Below the pieces are notes generated by a model, which was not told the origin of the DNA, searched no databases, and saw only the letters and a program-made list of their open reading frames with translations. A program made the translations under genes and the position numbers. 64,000 nt of DNA from Sanderia malayensis (Eukaryota; Cnidaria; Scyphozoa; Semaeostomeae; Pelagiidae), in contig RQOL01000660.1 in the NCBI GenBank assembly GCA_013076295.1, forward strand, positions 2,356,001 to 2,420,000, written 5' to 3'. Below, in pieces: positions 1 to 15,100 of this stretch. The stretch's first letter is position 1. Each line of letters begins with the position of its first letter.

Positions 1-3000
1 AACGAATCTAACATTTTTATTCTTTGGAGAATTTTTAGGCCCAGTTTTCGACCATGCGTTTATAATTTTTATTTATTGCCATTCATCTTCAAACATGTTA
101 TATATCAAGCACAAACTCTTGATATCGTAATAGTACATGGCTGAGACGAGAAAATACTAGTTAAACCTTAAAAGCTAAATATTTGAAAATACCCCAAGAT
201 CTATTCATTTTTCACGCTCAAGTTTATCACTGTCGAAGGAACCTTTGATTTTTTGTTCATTCAAAAACAGTTCAATGTTTGTTTGTATTGATACCTTTTT
301 ATAACGTAAACACATTAAATTGACGAACTGTTTTTTTATTGATTGTGGAGAAAGATTATGTGATAATACCATCTGATTTATTTTTTATTATGCTAAGATT
401 ACGAAGCTTGTAAATATAGCCCATGGCATTTCTTCAATGTTAAATCAACACATAAACACTCTTCGCAGTTCGCAGAAACGCCAAAATTTGCATTGCATGA
501 GGTAAAAACCAGGAATTGTCATTGTAGGTTATTGTAGTCAAAATGTTATAGTGAATGGCACATTATTTTTAACGTTGATTTAATAACGATATTAATCTCT
601 GTATTAGAACAGCAGGTAGATTAGAAATAAGTGAAGAAATATTGGAATCACTGTTGGTTTACGGTGGATAATGCTCAGGTTTCAATTTTAAACTGTTTGC
701 AAACAAAATAGCACCGAAATAGCATTTGAAAAAGTACCGATCGTTCCCTCCTTCGCGTCCTGTACAATTCACACACAAAAATGAACCTCGTACACAAGTT
801 GTTTTTGTCTGAACCAATGGCCTGAACCCATGTTTGAAACTGAAAAAGAGGCTTTTACAATATGGACGGAATTTCGAGGGTGGTCGGTTTGAGAAGGTAG
901 CAATTAAATTTGATGCCAAAGGTTTCTTGGACATTCAATTCATGGCTACAAACTTCAGACAGCTATGTAAATACAAGTGACAGAAAAAGAACAGCGATCG
1001 CAGAATTTTATCCTTTCCATTCAGCAAAATAAAGCAATACCCCTGAGGTGATTTTGAACTTGAAAGCCGAGTCGTGTTATCAAAGCATGCCGTGTCCAGA
1101 ACATATCCTTCTATCACAGTTAGGAATTTAAGAATTCCAGATTGATATTTGCTAATGGCTTTTCCGTTTATGGAACGCTATATTATATGTGGTGTTGTAT
1201 GTATTGTATTGTTCTAACGTTGGACTATGGGCAAATGGTTCATGCTCTTGCGCAAAGAGAAGCTTGCTTCACATTGTTGTTTCAGAAAGCGTGAAGCGCA
1301 TATCGGATGCTAAGCTACTTTTGATATTGTCACAATATTTCAAGTAGCAGCAATGAAGTAAGTGGACGGGATGGGATATGATGATTTTTCAACAGTTTAA
1401 AAATCACAACATTTTCACTCTTGGAGGATTTTTGGGGATGTAATTTATTTCATTCAACATCTCAAAAATCTAGTAGAATTTCCTGGCATTCTTTTCAACT
1501 GATAACGACAATATGGGTATACCCATTGAAAATTACAGACACGCACAAGAAACAATGACCCCATTCAATGCTTGACTGATGGTTTGATTAATTGCACACA
1601 TTTCCAAATACTCAGTTACTTCAGTGTTTACATATTCAATTCACGCATTGAAAGAAACGGAAAACTGCAGCCCATTCGCTTGTTGACAAACAAAACGCTC
1701 TTCTCGTGATGCAAACAGAAGGATTTCCTGTTAGGATAACAGCCTTCCTCGCCCAGATTATCATCGACCATTCATCATGATCATCATTATTGTTAATATC
1801 ATCGTTGTCAAACTACCCTAACTGCGCATACTGCCCACCTTTGCGGATTGCATATCATCGCCTCGCACATGATTCCATTAACCTACGCAGAATCTATTAA
1901 TGCATCATTACTTATTGCACCGAAGAGCTTCGAATCTCAATCTTGTGCCATAAACATTTTAGAGTTACACAAGTTCCTAATTTTTACTGCATGTTATATT
2001 AAACTGCCGGACGCTCAATATCTTTTTGGGGCGAATAACATTTGTCAATTAATAGACTACATACAAAAGGTAGACTATTAATGCGAAGTGTTTGTGTTCA
2101 CGTCCACCTGCATTTGCCAAAACGTTGCTAATAATTGATGTATGCACTGCAGTAAACTGAACCCGCATCGTATCCGCAGAACACTGCAGTCTGGCAATTC
2201 AAGAATACGGCTCTCGGTTTTATTCATGGCTTTTAGGTGTCGGATAACATTGTATCGTTTTATACACACAGTTTTGTTTCACTGTGTGTCTTTATGAATC
2301 GATTTTCACTATTTATAGCTTCTTTTGAGCCCTGGTTTTTCGGAAGCCCCTTCAAGTGTATCATTTGGTTATTTGCTGTTGATTTTAATCCACTGGTTTA
2401 GTTTGGTTACTTGGGTCTTTCGCGGAAAATTCAAAGCAAAATGTCAGGGCAGGTCCGCTTCTATTTTCGGATTGAGGTTTGTGGACTTAAGTATATTTTA
2501 CACACCAGATAATACATAAGACGTGAAGTAAGATCAAGTACTTATGGCTAATAAATCAATGTGATATATATTATCAGACAACTCAGTATATAACATCAAT
2601 TGAGAATAAAATTATTTTGCGTGTTTCACAAGCGCTGAGTGTTATATTTTTTCTCAGATTGTTTTGAAGCCATGATAAGTAATCTTTCCGTAAAAAGATA
2701 AACATTTTTATTGGCTTACATATGTTGTATGACACTTTCCCCACTGTGAATGCTGGTTACCATGAAGAAAAACTTGAAACTAATAATGTATTTCGGACAG
2801 TCCAGCACCACATATTCCGGACAGTCCAATATCGCACATACATTTTCACTGGATGAATTGATAATAAGTTATTCAATATTCAATCAAAGATCATTTTGTA
2901 TCACAAACCAGACTGCATTGTATGAAAATTATATTGGCTTTTTATATTTGTGGAGAGGCATATAAATTATGTGGGCCTCTCTTCCTTAGAAGCCAATGGT

Positions 3001-3526
3001 CAATTAATTTCACTCGTCATCAGCGCGTTTGTTAGCGTTGTAGAATTTTCCAGTCCACTCTCAAATCATTTCGTTCCGCTTTGTTCATAATCTTTACAAT
3101 ACACTCTTGATGTATAACGTAATTATCTTGCAAACAAGTCGATTCACTGCGAATTAAAATCAACTCGTACTGCAAGATAAAACCATTATATCTTTCTTTG
3201 TCTGTGTCTGAGACACACACATACACATAGCAACACTTTGCTCTTTCTTAGTTCATTGTCTACCTATCATTTATTAAAGTACAGGGTTGTTTGAGTTCAT
3301 CAGGAGTGTTTGTGACACACAAAGGAGGTCGTAATTTTCTGGATTGTTGTACTGATTATGTTAACACACGATTGTATAGATAGTACTGCGCTGGATACTT
3401 TGATTTTTCACTGCACTCAGCACAGCCCGTCCACTGATGTTTTGCATTTTTGGCTTGTTTTGCAGGTTGTAGACGATCTGAAAGCACTTATTGCGGTGAG
3501 GAGAGAAGAAAAACATCGCCCGAAGC
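1..3526. other. Upstream intergenic DNA, no gene recognised
   Basis: I found no protein-like reading frame, RNA gene or recognisable transposon here; the short open frames have no domain-like composition. The region should contain the promoter and any 5' untranslated exons of the fibrillin gene. A possible splice acceptor (tgttttgcag) ends near 3466, about 60 bp before the fibrillin ATG, so the 5' UTR may be spliced. No TATA box or start site is claimed. Confidence 0.6.
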
Positions 3527-6132
3527 ATGGTGACGCTACTTACTTTATCAGCCTTGTTGGGCGTGATCATTCAAGGTATTCTAGTCGATAGTCAAATTGT
3601 TCCAAAGGCGGGAAACCAACGATTGCCCAACCAACAACCGCGAGGCGGGTAGGACTTTTTGTTGTCTGATATTGCGGCCTTGTTAAGCATATCTCTCTCT
3701 TTGTAAACACAAGTCTGTGTGTGATTATTTCATCCAATTGTACACATTGTGAACTGTGAACTGAATGAATGTTGAGGCCCCAGTGTTGCGGGCATTTACT
3801 CGATGGTTCAATCATACGATGGAAGTTGATTGCATTAAAAAGATGAATAGGATTGTTGCTTTGTACTTTAAGACAGCTATAAACGGTTAAATTGTTTTTG
3901 CATCGCCCTGAGTCGTGTTTGAAAACATCTTTTGTGAAACCGGCAGTTATCGCAAAACCAAGTCGTCACCACAATTGTCAATGCACTGAGCCCCTAAAAT
4001 ATTGTCTGGCACAGCCAATTTCTCAAACCAGCTAAGCGGCAAACGATTATTTCTGAACACATAATTAAGGGCACATAAATGCTTTGTGCGTGAAGCCGTT
4101 TGAAACAAGAACCTCGTTCCCATTTACGCATAGCCTCGCTCTCGATAATTTCAATTTATTGCTGCGGTATAGGTAGGGACTTTTGTTTTGTTTATGCTTG
4201 CGTTTTGCCAGCTAAAACATTGATAAGGCAGTGTTGTTATGTGGCATTCTCTTTGGCTGACACCCTGGGCCAAGCTTGGGCTTGATGCGTAATGCACAAG
4301 ACACCTACGAAAGGACAACGGCGATGAAAGAAACGATGCAGTGTATGCATAGCATGATGCAGCGTATGCAATGCAGCTGTGTTGTGCGCATTGCTGATTA
4401 AACTGCGTGTTGCATTATGGGTGGAGCCTGCTTGCGCCATTGTTTTTCACAACGTCAAGGCGTGTTTACCCTTTGCAAGACGAGAATTACCACATGCAAT
4501 CTATCCCCATGCACAATCTCAACGACCCATATCATCATCGTGTCGACTTGCATGCAGAGCGTCAATTGCTTTGCAACAGTCAAATGCGGTCTGCGCGACG
4601 GTATTTTATGAAGCAGAGATGAATCTTACAATAATCGCCCGGGGGAATATCTGTCTGGCCTGTGTATGTCCTGGCAAACAATCTTAATTGCCCTTAACCA
4701 TCAATTTTATGTGCATTGTATTGGTCATCCGAAAGCAAATTTCGTCTGAGAAACAGCTCAAGCAGTCTTTGAATTTGCTTAGCCCAGTGTGCAGATTGAG
4801 GTAGTTACCATGGTGAAATTTACGCCAGGATAAAGGCATTATTGTTCTTTAAGACCCGTAAAAGATGAAGTAGATTTGTAAGACTGTACAGTTGTTAATC
4901 TCCAGCTCTGCGTCAGTTAGAAAGGATTTTATTTCATACAAACAGAAGAACGACGGCGTAAGAATAATATATTCCGCTTAAAATTATAATTAATGAAAAA
5001 TTAATGAAATTGTAAACTCAACTTGGTATTCTTTTGATGTTTCAGTTTTGACCAACCAATCGTTGTTCAGCATGCACAGCTCTGTGATATGATTGGTTGG
5101 TCTTCAAAATAAACAGATTCAAAAGTGAAACGTTACGCAAAATGTCCATCCCTTTCGATCTTTTATTTTCAATTGCGTAAAGATGATCTGCCACTCTTTG
5201 TAATTAGTACAAGCCTACAACAATGCGAATAGGAACACGCGAAAACAAAGTCCTTTGTTATTTGTTCATCAAATTTTCCATCATGTACCATGCCACCAAC
5301 CACATTTGGCAACGTTTCAAATGTTATGTTGTTTTGAAGGCAAAGCATTGTGTACAAATATTTGAAAAATCAATTTTAACATTGTTGTCGTTTTAGGATA
5401 TACTGAACGACGATTTAATTGCTTCAGCATGTTTTTCAGTTATAATAGAACCCCATTCATTCATTCATTCATTCATTCATTCATTCATTTGTTTGTTCAT
5501 TCGTTCTTCATTGAGTGAAATCCGATTACAAACTGTTGTAATCGAGTAATTGACCAATTGATGTTTGCGAAAATCTGGCCTTTCTTTTGGTTTCTTGTAA
5601 TATTTTTGGTTGGCGTTTCGAGTTTGCATGCTGGGTCTTTGCACATTGGGTTTGTTCACGTTACAAGCCGATCGGATTCACTTCATTGACACAAGACAAC
5701 GTTTCATAACATTGACATGCAAACCACTGATCTCAATAATAAGTTTTATTGAGTTCAGTGGTGCAAACCGAAAATTTGTCCACTTTGCATCCCTGTGTTC
5801 AATTTCCCGCACAAATTCAATTCAATTTCTGCTTTCATTCTTCATCATGTCACGTGACATTTTGGCCTTTGGCTTCAAGAGGCCACAATGGAGCACAAAA
5901 CTTGGATTTGGATTTTTTGTAATTTTAATCTCACTTATTTTATATTTAATCATACAAAAGTGAGAAACACTGATAAGGAAGGCAGCTTTCAAGTAAGATG
6001 CAAATTGAAGTTGGAACATATTATTAAAATTGCTGTTTTCTTATTTTTTCAGCCCCAACGTGTGTGGCTCTGGGTTCCGAAGATCATGTTGTCCCGGTTG
6101 GCTGACTGACAGAAACGGTCTTTGCACGAAAG
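3527..6132 (+). CDS. FBN: Fibrillin exons 1-2: signal peptide and FUN domain
   Basis: Exon 1 is 3527-3648 and exon 2 is 6053-6132. Residues 1-22 form a hydrophobic signal sequence ([17 protein letters not shown]), followed by a short basic, Gln/Pro-containing stretch ending PRGG. Exon 2 encodes GPNVCGS, then a CC pair and PGW, matching the start of the human fibrillin-unique N-terminal domain (GPNVCGS...CCPGW). This domain mediates N-to-C terminal assembly in vertebrate fibrillins. I see no clear RxKR furin site between signal peptide and GPNVCGS; the nearest basic residues are few. The 2.4-kb first intron contains satellite DNA only. Confidence 0.9.
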
Positions 6133-9100
6133 GTCAGTGCCCTTTTGGATAATCAGATTATTTTAAGCTGAGAGTCGGATTAATGGTTCAAGTTTCATTC
6201 TGTTACATCACCCGAAGTGTTAGTTGGTACACGTGACTGGCTACGGGGCTACGAGTGGGAGGGTGATGTTTTATTGCTTCACCAGGGTTGTGAAATGTTT
6301 GAGTTTTGCGTTCTCGTCAAGCTGGGTGGAAATGATGCGGATTTATGGCACTTGAGCATATGTGAGATAACAATATAGCAATAGACTGGAGCTTGAACAA
6401 TATTGTTCTATATACACCCGAGATCCTGTTGGAAACTGCCATGCTCTGCGGATTGGGGGTTGGTTACATTTGTCGTCTGTCTACGCGTGGCCCATTCCCT
6501 CTTGGCCCATTCCCCCTTGGCTCATTCCCTCTTGGCCCATTCCCCCTTGGCTCATTCCCTCTTGGCCCATTCCCCCTTGGCCCATTCCCTCTTGGCCCAT
6601 TCCCTCTTGGTTTAACATTGCAGCCTGTAGCGATTTACATTGCCAAGCACTGCCTTTGTTTAGCTTTTTGTTCCATCTAGCCAGTTGGTAATTTTTTGTC
6701 TCTTATTTTTGACAGCTGTGTGCCGAACTAATTGCGGATTTGGAATTTGCAGAAGCCCAAATCTGTGCCAGTGCGGCAGAAATGCATTCGGACCAACGTG
6801 CAGACAGCAACAAGGAAGTGAGTCGTTTCTTCCTATCATCTTGCACAACCTCTTTGCATTGTAAAATCCAACTTGCACACACAGTTGCTCCGCTGTTGAG
6901 GATTTTCACAACTGTTGTGTGGTGGGCACTGTAGAATTAGGGTTTTACTATATTTAGGACACAATAACAATCCAGCGCAGCACAATAGATCACAGCACAA
7001 CAACAGATACCCTCTTTTAGTAGAACCCCAGTGGAAAGCCTGGTTTCCATATAGTCGTTGATGTTCATTGAGGGTCGCTCAAAGGACTAAAATCAACTTT
7101 GGACAATGTCTCTCCGTGATTTTTAATTCTTTCAGCGACCACCTTCAGCGACCCTCAACGACTATATGGAAACTAGGCTTAACAGACTGTATACATTATG
7201 TACCAACCTGCAACAGACATTTCTTTTAACAGACACTGTATAACGAGCGTCTTTTTATTACGGCAATAGACAGTAACTTCCATTGCAACACCAAACACAT
7301 GAAACATGGGTCTTGTGCAATGTGATAAATGTTTTCTTCAGGCAGGCACATTGCTACTGAGGAGCTAGTGTTTTTATATTTTCTGGAAATTATTAATAAC
7401 GGGATTGTGTTCGCCGTTTGGTTTCCACCTGATTTATGAGCTGGTGAAGGGGATATTTTTTTGCACAGCAGAGATTATGGGTGTGTATCTGTATCTCTCT
7501 CACGGTCATTCGCATGTCATTCCACTGCCACACGCCATGTATACACCGTGCCATTTGATATCATCGCAACAGTGCGAGAATGGTGACTGGATTTTCTGGA
7601 TTTGATCACAGATGAGGTCAGGTTGTTATCGAGGTGAACTGTGTTGCGTGCCCAGTTAACCAAATGCCCTGTCGATGTCTCTACTGTGCGAGAGGCGTGA
7701 AACAGTTTCTGCAAATAGATCTGAATCGGTGTTTATGTTTATGTGCGTGTTATCCAAGTAGATGAGTTATGTTGTGCTTGAATCTGCCAACATTCCAGGT
7801 CTGTTATGGATTTGTAACATTAATCTTTTGCTTTTGTTGTTGAGTTGAATTGCTGGACGTCCCAAGGAGATTCTTATTGACAGCGCGTCCACGACGTCGC
7901 AAAGGAGATTCTTATTGACAGCGCGTCCACAACGTCCCGAAGGGGATTCTTAGGGACTCGTGTAAAATGTTGGCTTTTCTTCTTCTGTGCTGTTTCTTAT
8001 CTTGACGGTTCAACGTCATTTTTACGAATCACAAACCAACTGAATCACAAACCGACTGAATCTCAAACTGATTGAATCTCAAACTGATTGAATCTCAAAC
8101 TGATTGAATATCAAACTGACTGAATCTCAAACTGATTGAATCTCAAACTGACTGAATATCTCACTAAGTGACTATTTCATCCACTGACTATTTTCATATT
8201 AAACATCCATGTTATATTCCCGTATTTCAGCTCTTCGTGATTTTGTATTAGAATGCATATTATTTCCTGTCATGTACAGTTGGCGTGTTCAATTTTTTGG
8301 CCTTCACACACCCCTCACAGCCAGTTACTAGTCTCTCCCCATTCCTCCACAGGACTATAATAATACACTGTGCCGTGCTGAGTCTGAGTGCCATGTTTTC
8401 TCAACTGACTGTTGTGCCTAATGTTATTGGACATTCTTCTCGACTCCCTCCCACGAAAACAATTGCTGCTGTTTTATTTGTGTTGTGTAAATAAACTTGT
8501 GCATCTATTTGGAGTAATTCTCACGTTATTGGGATCTTTTCCACAGTAAGAAATTTGCCCAGTCTACCAAAATGATTAAGTTTTTGCTGTTTGCAATAAT
8601 TCGTCTGCTACCTTGCTGGTTTAACTTGTCAGGGGTTACTTCGTTCCGTGTTATTTAATTTCGCCGATTTCATTTGGACTTTTGTTGTTTGACCAAACCC
8701 TGTCCATTGCTGCCTTCACAGCAAGACCAGAAGCTAATGTTAATAATGGTTCGAAAATTCTGTTCAGTAAGACCAGAAACTAATGCTAATAATGGCTCGA
8801 AATTTCTTCTCAGTAAGACCAGAAACTAATTTTAATAATGGTTCGAAAATTCTGCTCAGTAAGACCAGAAACTAATGTTAATAATGGTTCGCGAATTCCA
8901 AAGTTGAGCTCAAACCCACGAAAATATCAAGTGAACCAGCAAATTCAGTTGAAAAACGCATTGCTCTCTGCTTTCATTGTATGTGCAAAACAATGAATCT
9001 GGAACAGACACGGATGATGTTGACTTCAACTACTTATCTCATTTCGATATCGACTTTCATATCGACATGTTCTTTTTTCCCCATGATTGCTGTATTACAT

Positions 9101-12100
9101 CACTCCAATTTCTAAAACAACGATAGATAATAGATAATAACTGATATAATCAGACACGAAAATATCAAGTTGTTATCAGTGATTAACGATCTTTCGAATT
9201 GGCATTCATGTATGGGGGTACAATTATGGCGATTGTGATATATTGTGCCCCTCCCTGATAAAGATAACGAGTTAATGATGACCTAATCAAACGACGTCAA
9301 TGGATTGGAGACTTGATATAACGATACCACATTTAACCAAAGAAACCCGCACGTTGGAACCAATGGGTGAAGTACCTACATAATGATATTTCTGACCAAA
9401 ACAATAGAAGAAACAATACCCTTTTTTGACAATAGGCTGCATTTTAAATTTACAGGCTGTTATTTGCGGGTGTTTACTGTTGCTGTAACGAACTAGCACT
9501 TGAACTGTTGATACATAGTGTAATTTATAATTTAATCTGTTTTTGATACGTTAAAAGGTTCGTTATATTCGTATTCGACCTTGCTAAACTTGCCGTGACA
9601 TCATTTTCTGAATTCACCATTACGCATCATCTCACTTCTGTTGACCGTTATTAGATTTGCAACAATCCGGGTTGGGTTTTATTGGATTTAGCCATCATCT
9701 CACTTTGGTTGTTTTGATCTGTTTTCAGATGCGCAATCTGGTTGCAGATTCAATTGCCGTAATGGTGGAAGGTGCATTCCACGTGGCTGCCTTTGTCGAA
9801 GAGGATTCACTGGTCGCAGTTGTGAACGAGGTAATAATTATAGTAAATAACATTGAAATCTTTGCAAGTTTGGGCACCCGTGATTATTACAGTTGGATGT
9901 TTTCACTGAGGCATGGCTAAATATAGACACCCTATGGTAAAGACCGATCAGAACTATAGAATTTTGAGCTATATGTCTTAACCAAGAAACTAGAAAGATT
10001 GTCTCAATTAATACCGCACAATATATCCCTATGCATGAGAAAAATGACTTTTTACTTCAACATAGCTTTTTTTTGACTTAATACATTTATTTCATTTTTT
10101 CCCTGAACACCAGTATGAACTGAAAAATGAACCCAATATTTATTTCATAACCACCGCATTCATTACTCAGTTTCACTCTCTCTCACGCTCTCTCTCTTTC
10201 AGCAACTTGCAGTCGTGGGTGTCTGAACAATGGTCGATGTGTAGCACCAAATCGTTGTTCATGTCCATACGGATTTTCTGGATCCAGATGCGAGTTGGGT
10301 AAGGCGTCGTGCTTATTGTTTTCTAGCTGTCCAAGGGCTTAATGTTTTTAAGGACATAGATGGCTCAAAGACTGAGCTATTGTTTTGTCCAATGCATGTG
10401 CTCCAATGTTGTCCTTCAGCTTTTGGTCTTTGTTATGGGTATCTCCATGTCTTGCTTCAAGTATCTCCATGTCTTACTCCAGGTATCTCCATGTCTTGCT
10501 TTAGGTATTCCATATGTTGCTTTAGGTATCTCCATGTCTTGCTTCAGGTATCTCCATATCTTGCTTTAGGTATCTCCATGTCTTGCTTTAGGTATCTCCA
10601 TGTCTTGCTTCAAGTATCTCCATGTCCTGCTTTAGGTATCTCCATGTCTTGCTTTAGGTATTCCATATGTTGCTTTAGGTATCTCCATGTCTTGCTTCAG
10701 GTATCTCCATATCTTGCTTTAGGTATCTCCATGTCTTGCTTTAGGTATCTCCATGTCTTGCTTCATGTATTTCCATGTCCTGCTTTAGGTATCTCATGTC
10801 TGCTTAGGTATTTCCATATGTTGCTTTAGGTATCTCCATGTCTTGCTTCAAGTATTTCCATGTCTTACTTCAGGTATCCTTTTGTCTTTTAGGTATCCTT
10901 ATGTCTTACTCTAGTATCTTCATGTTTTGTTCTTGGTATCTTCATGTCTTCTACGAATCTCGGTGCTCTAGGTGTCTTGTCTTGTCTCGTCTCTGCTTCA
11001 ACCTGAGTCTCAACCTGAATTCTCTTCACCAATCTGCTATCACGACCATACGACGTGCTCAATTGCTACTGGAGAAGCTTACTCAGAAATAAACATACGT
11101 AGCTATACTTATTACGGAATATTTTAATGATTGTGCATTTGCTTTTGTCACACAGACTATCGTTTGGGAGAATGTTTCACCAAAGTCGAGAATATGATGT
11201 GCAAGAACCGATTGATTGGAGTGAAGTGTACAAGAGTTGCTTGTTGTGCCACAGTTGGAAAAGCTTGGGGTGTGCCATGCAGACTTTGCCCAAGAAATCT
11301 GCGTAAGTAGTTCGGATTTATCCGCTTCCAAGACCCCCCTCTCCATTGCAGCAATGCTTGCAATAATGGCCTCATTTTTAAGCGCCCGCCAACGAACACG
11401 CTCTCCGCGTGACCCGAATTGTTTAAATAAGCGCCGTCGGCAGCTATTCAAATAGTTTGGCTCTTAGCTGGGAGTAGTTCATAGTACGTGGAATCTATTG
11501 TTTACGAAGATTTTGGATTGAAGTTTGCTGCTTTATCAGTGTCATTGAATGTAAGTTAGTAATAGCCTGTGGCAAGATTCTTATATGTCTGTTAAAGATG
11601 AAGTTTATATTGCGATTTCGTGATGAGATTTCCGGTTTCAAATTAACTTTTCAATTGTTCTAATACGATCAGTAAAAGTGGATCGCCTTCAATTGATTTT
11701 TGATCAGCTTTGAGCAGGGGAAATCCCCATTATGTGTCATGTGTCAAAAATGTATATACCTGCACTGTCTCATGTTACTTCAAGTAAGCTCTCACGGAAT
11801 CATGATAGCACAACTGACTGCTGAGATAGCATATGCAATGGAATCGTGGAATAGGAAGGAGTAAAGGAGCTAAGAGAATAGGGCGCCCAGTTAAGTAAAA
11901 AGACGTCGAATCGTTCGTTCGTTTGTTTTGATTTAAAAGATTTTTTCAATGCAATGCTAAAGAGACTCGAACTCGCAAGGGGTTGAGTTATTGGTTCGAG
12001 ATAGTGCGTGAAATAGAGAAGGGGGAGATACTAACAGCATGTGACACCAAATATCCCAGTAAACTTACCAACTTGTTCAGTTTTCCTACAAAATGCTATC

Positions 12101-15100
12101 TCTTCGAGCTGCTCATTTGAAACCATCTGGTCGATTTGTTTGCAGTCTTAGGCTGCGTGTTTCGCTATTGTTTCATTTGACCAGTTTCCACTTTCCCACC
12201 AGCGCATGACCCTTATCTATATAGAGCTTTTACTGTAACCTGACATGAATCTATCAAACGATGTATCATGATTTCTGAGGCTGAGACCTATTTAATATTG
12301 ACACTGAGCTATGATATGCGGATGGCCCGAAATAATGAAACACTTGCTTGACAAAGGTCTCGTTGGTTTTGCACCTCGTAACACAACTTGCAATACACTG
12401 AAGATCACAACCTTTCACCTAAATGGTTAAGGAAAGTATCCCAGTGAGGCTTAAGGCACAGAGCTCGATGGTTTCATATGAGACCCAAGCTATTCATGTA
12501 GTCACTGAATCCGGTACCCTCTAGCAATAGTCTCAGACCATGTAGAATATTGGCAAAAATGAATAAGACGCTATTAAATTTTGTCTGATTTTATCTTCTT
12601 AATTGGATATGACTAGGGTATATTTGGACGCTTTAGGTTTCTTACATTGATTGAGGCGCTATTTGATGTGTCCTGGATAATCTGAAACGCTATCTAGTGT
12701 GCCCTGGGTAGACTGGGGGGCTATTTCTTGTCTTGGGAAGGTCCTCTGTAAAATTAGGGTTGTATTTCATTTGACCTGAGTAATTTATATTAGGACGTTA
12801 TTTAATTTTACATTGGTAAATTAGGTTGCTACCAAATATAGCCTTAGCTAACCCAGCCGCTCAGTAATTATGAATAATCATAGATAAATTTTTAATAATT
12901 GATTGATGTGTGTTTTATGTTTCAGCTTGCAGCAAAGGTTACATTCCAAATCTGAAAGCAAAGCGTTGTGAAGGTATGATGATTGTTCTTTGAATTCTAT
13001 TTAGCGTCGCTAAAACTTTGATAATACGTGTGGCATGACCTAAGCCAAGACTCGATGATGCAAAGCATGCTAGGCCAAAGCCATGGCTAAACTTAATTAA
13101 GACGAGGAAGGATGTTGGCTTAGGAAAGCCAAGATAATTGTTAAAGTACATTAGTGGATTAGGCAAGTAAAGATTGAGGAAGTTGGATACGGTTACATTA
13201 TCACGTCAAGGCAATGGTGGGGGCTACTATGGTAATAATTAAAGTATGCCGATGGATGTTCAGAACTGAGTGATTGAACTGACTTTTTAGATGAGAAAGT
13301 TAAGAAACCGTAGTACTAATTATTCTCAAATTTTGGCACAAAACGTTCAGTACAAAACTCGAGCAAAAAATTAAGAAATTTAATACTAATCCCGAGCTTA
13401 GTTTTTAATAAAAATACCGTGTATAAAGAAACGTGGGAGAAATTTACAGAAGGGCAATCCTTGCTGCAAACTTTGATACAGAGCAACAAGACAGGAAAAC
13501 CTAGGTACAGCAGTAGTCAGTAAAGCAATTAATCATTAGAGCATTGGAGCTAAAGCACTATTATAATAGCTTCTGTTGTTGTTGTTATTGTTATTATTGA
13601 TATTGTTGTCGTTGTTATTGTTGTTGTTGTTATTATTATTGTTGTTGTTGTTATTGCTGTTGTTGTTGTCGTGTATTTGATTGAACAATCGATTATTCTA
13701 GATGCCGATGAATGCACCATGATACCAAATATATGTGCTGCTGGAACGTGTGTCAACACGAAGGGAAGTTACAAATGCTTATGTGGTGTGGGCAGAGTGT
13801 ACAATGCTGAAAGACATCGCTGCGATGGTAAGTTGAAGGCGTAAAGCTTGTATACGTCATATGACTTCTTAATACATGTGTTTTTCGATTAACTAGATCG
13901 ACTACGATTAACCGGATCGACTTTCGATTAACTAGATCGATTTTCGATTAACCAGATCGACTTTCGATTAACCAGTTCGATTTTCGATTAACCAGATCGA
14001 CTGTTGATTCCTGGGTATCTATGGGACTTATCAGATGCTGTTATGGAATGTTAGGCTGCGTTTACACGGGACCGGTTCCATTTGGAACCGTACCAAAATG
14101 AGTACGATTAGGCCTCCCGTTTACACGGGAACTGTCGGAACCGTTCCAAAATGCTCGTGTAAACGGGTGGAACGGTTCCAAAAGAGTACGGATAGGAAGT
14201 GAGGCATAAAATGTGAGCATCATGTGGTCGTGAACAAAGGAATCACAAAAATGGCGCCCTTTGAGCTTGTCAAGCACGCCTCCACAGCACCGCTTTGCGC
14301 AATAATTTCGAACAGTTCCAAATGGAACCGATCCCGTGTAAACGCAGCCAAATTTGGAACGGTTCCAAATGATTCCAAATGGAACCGTTCCAAATTTCTA
14401 GTGTAAACGCAGCCTTAATAGATTTGAGATATTGTTATAGAGCTTACATTGTTTTATAACACTTTGTTGTTACAAAGCATATATAGTTATCCAGATGTTG
14501 TTATAGACCGTATTTAGTTGTAGAGAGATATTGAGATATTTCTTTACTTCTTATTAGATGTTGATGAATGCAAAAAGAATCCAGATATCTGTGGAAATGG
14601 TGGCAAATGTGAGAATTTGGATGGATCATACAAGTGTTCACAGTGCGGTGCTGGGTCAGTACTGAACAAAGAGAAAACGAAATGTATTGATGGAGGTAGG
14701 TCTTACATCTATAATCTCGATACGTTTCACTTCCAACAATTGGTGCCCACGTCAACTCAAACTCATGTTAGTTCGAGCCACGTTACTTCGAGCATTCGTT
14801 GACTCGAACTAACTTTGTATTTTCCGTGAAACCTGTCCACTATATACTCTCGCGCCCCAATCCCAGATAGCTCCGTCATTTATCACGTAGAATTACCCCC
14901 TTTTTGGTCCTGTGAAAAATCTAACTGTGGTAAATATATTGTACTATTCATTGAATTACATCAGGTAGTGATTCTCAGTAGTTTGAATCCTTGAAGAAGT
15001 CATCGTATACTCGAACCTTTGATGGAACCCTCGTAAACTCGAGCCTTTGATGGAACCCTCGTATACTCGAACCTTCATTTAGTGGAACCTTTGATACCTC

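Noticed and set aside
1..3526. Search for a promoter or another gene upstream of fibrillin
   Set aside because: Short frames only, with no domain signal or convincing core promoter elements.
4379..4687. 102-residue plus-strand frame in intron 1
   Set aside because: No recognisable domain, and its frames overlap several competing short frames.
6393..6680. GPFPLG repeat frame resembling a collagen-like or elastic peptide
   Set aside because: Minisatellite in intron 2; exons 2 and 3 splice in phase across it.
10380..10829. 149-residue frame of [11 protein letters not shown] repeats
   Set aside because: Arises from the 22-bp intronic satellite, between exons 5 and 6, with no splice logic.
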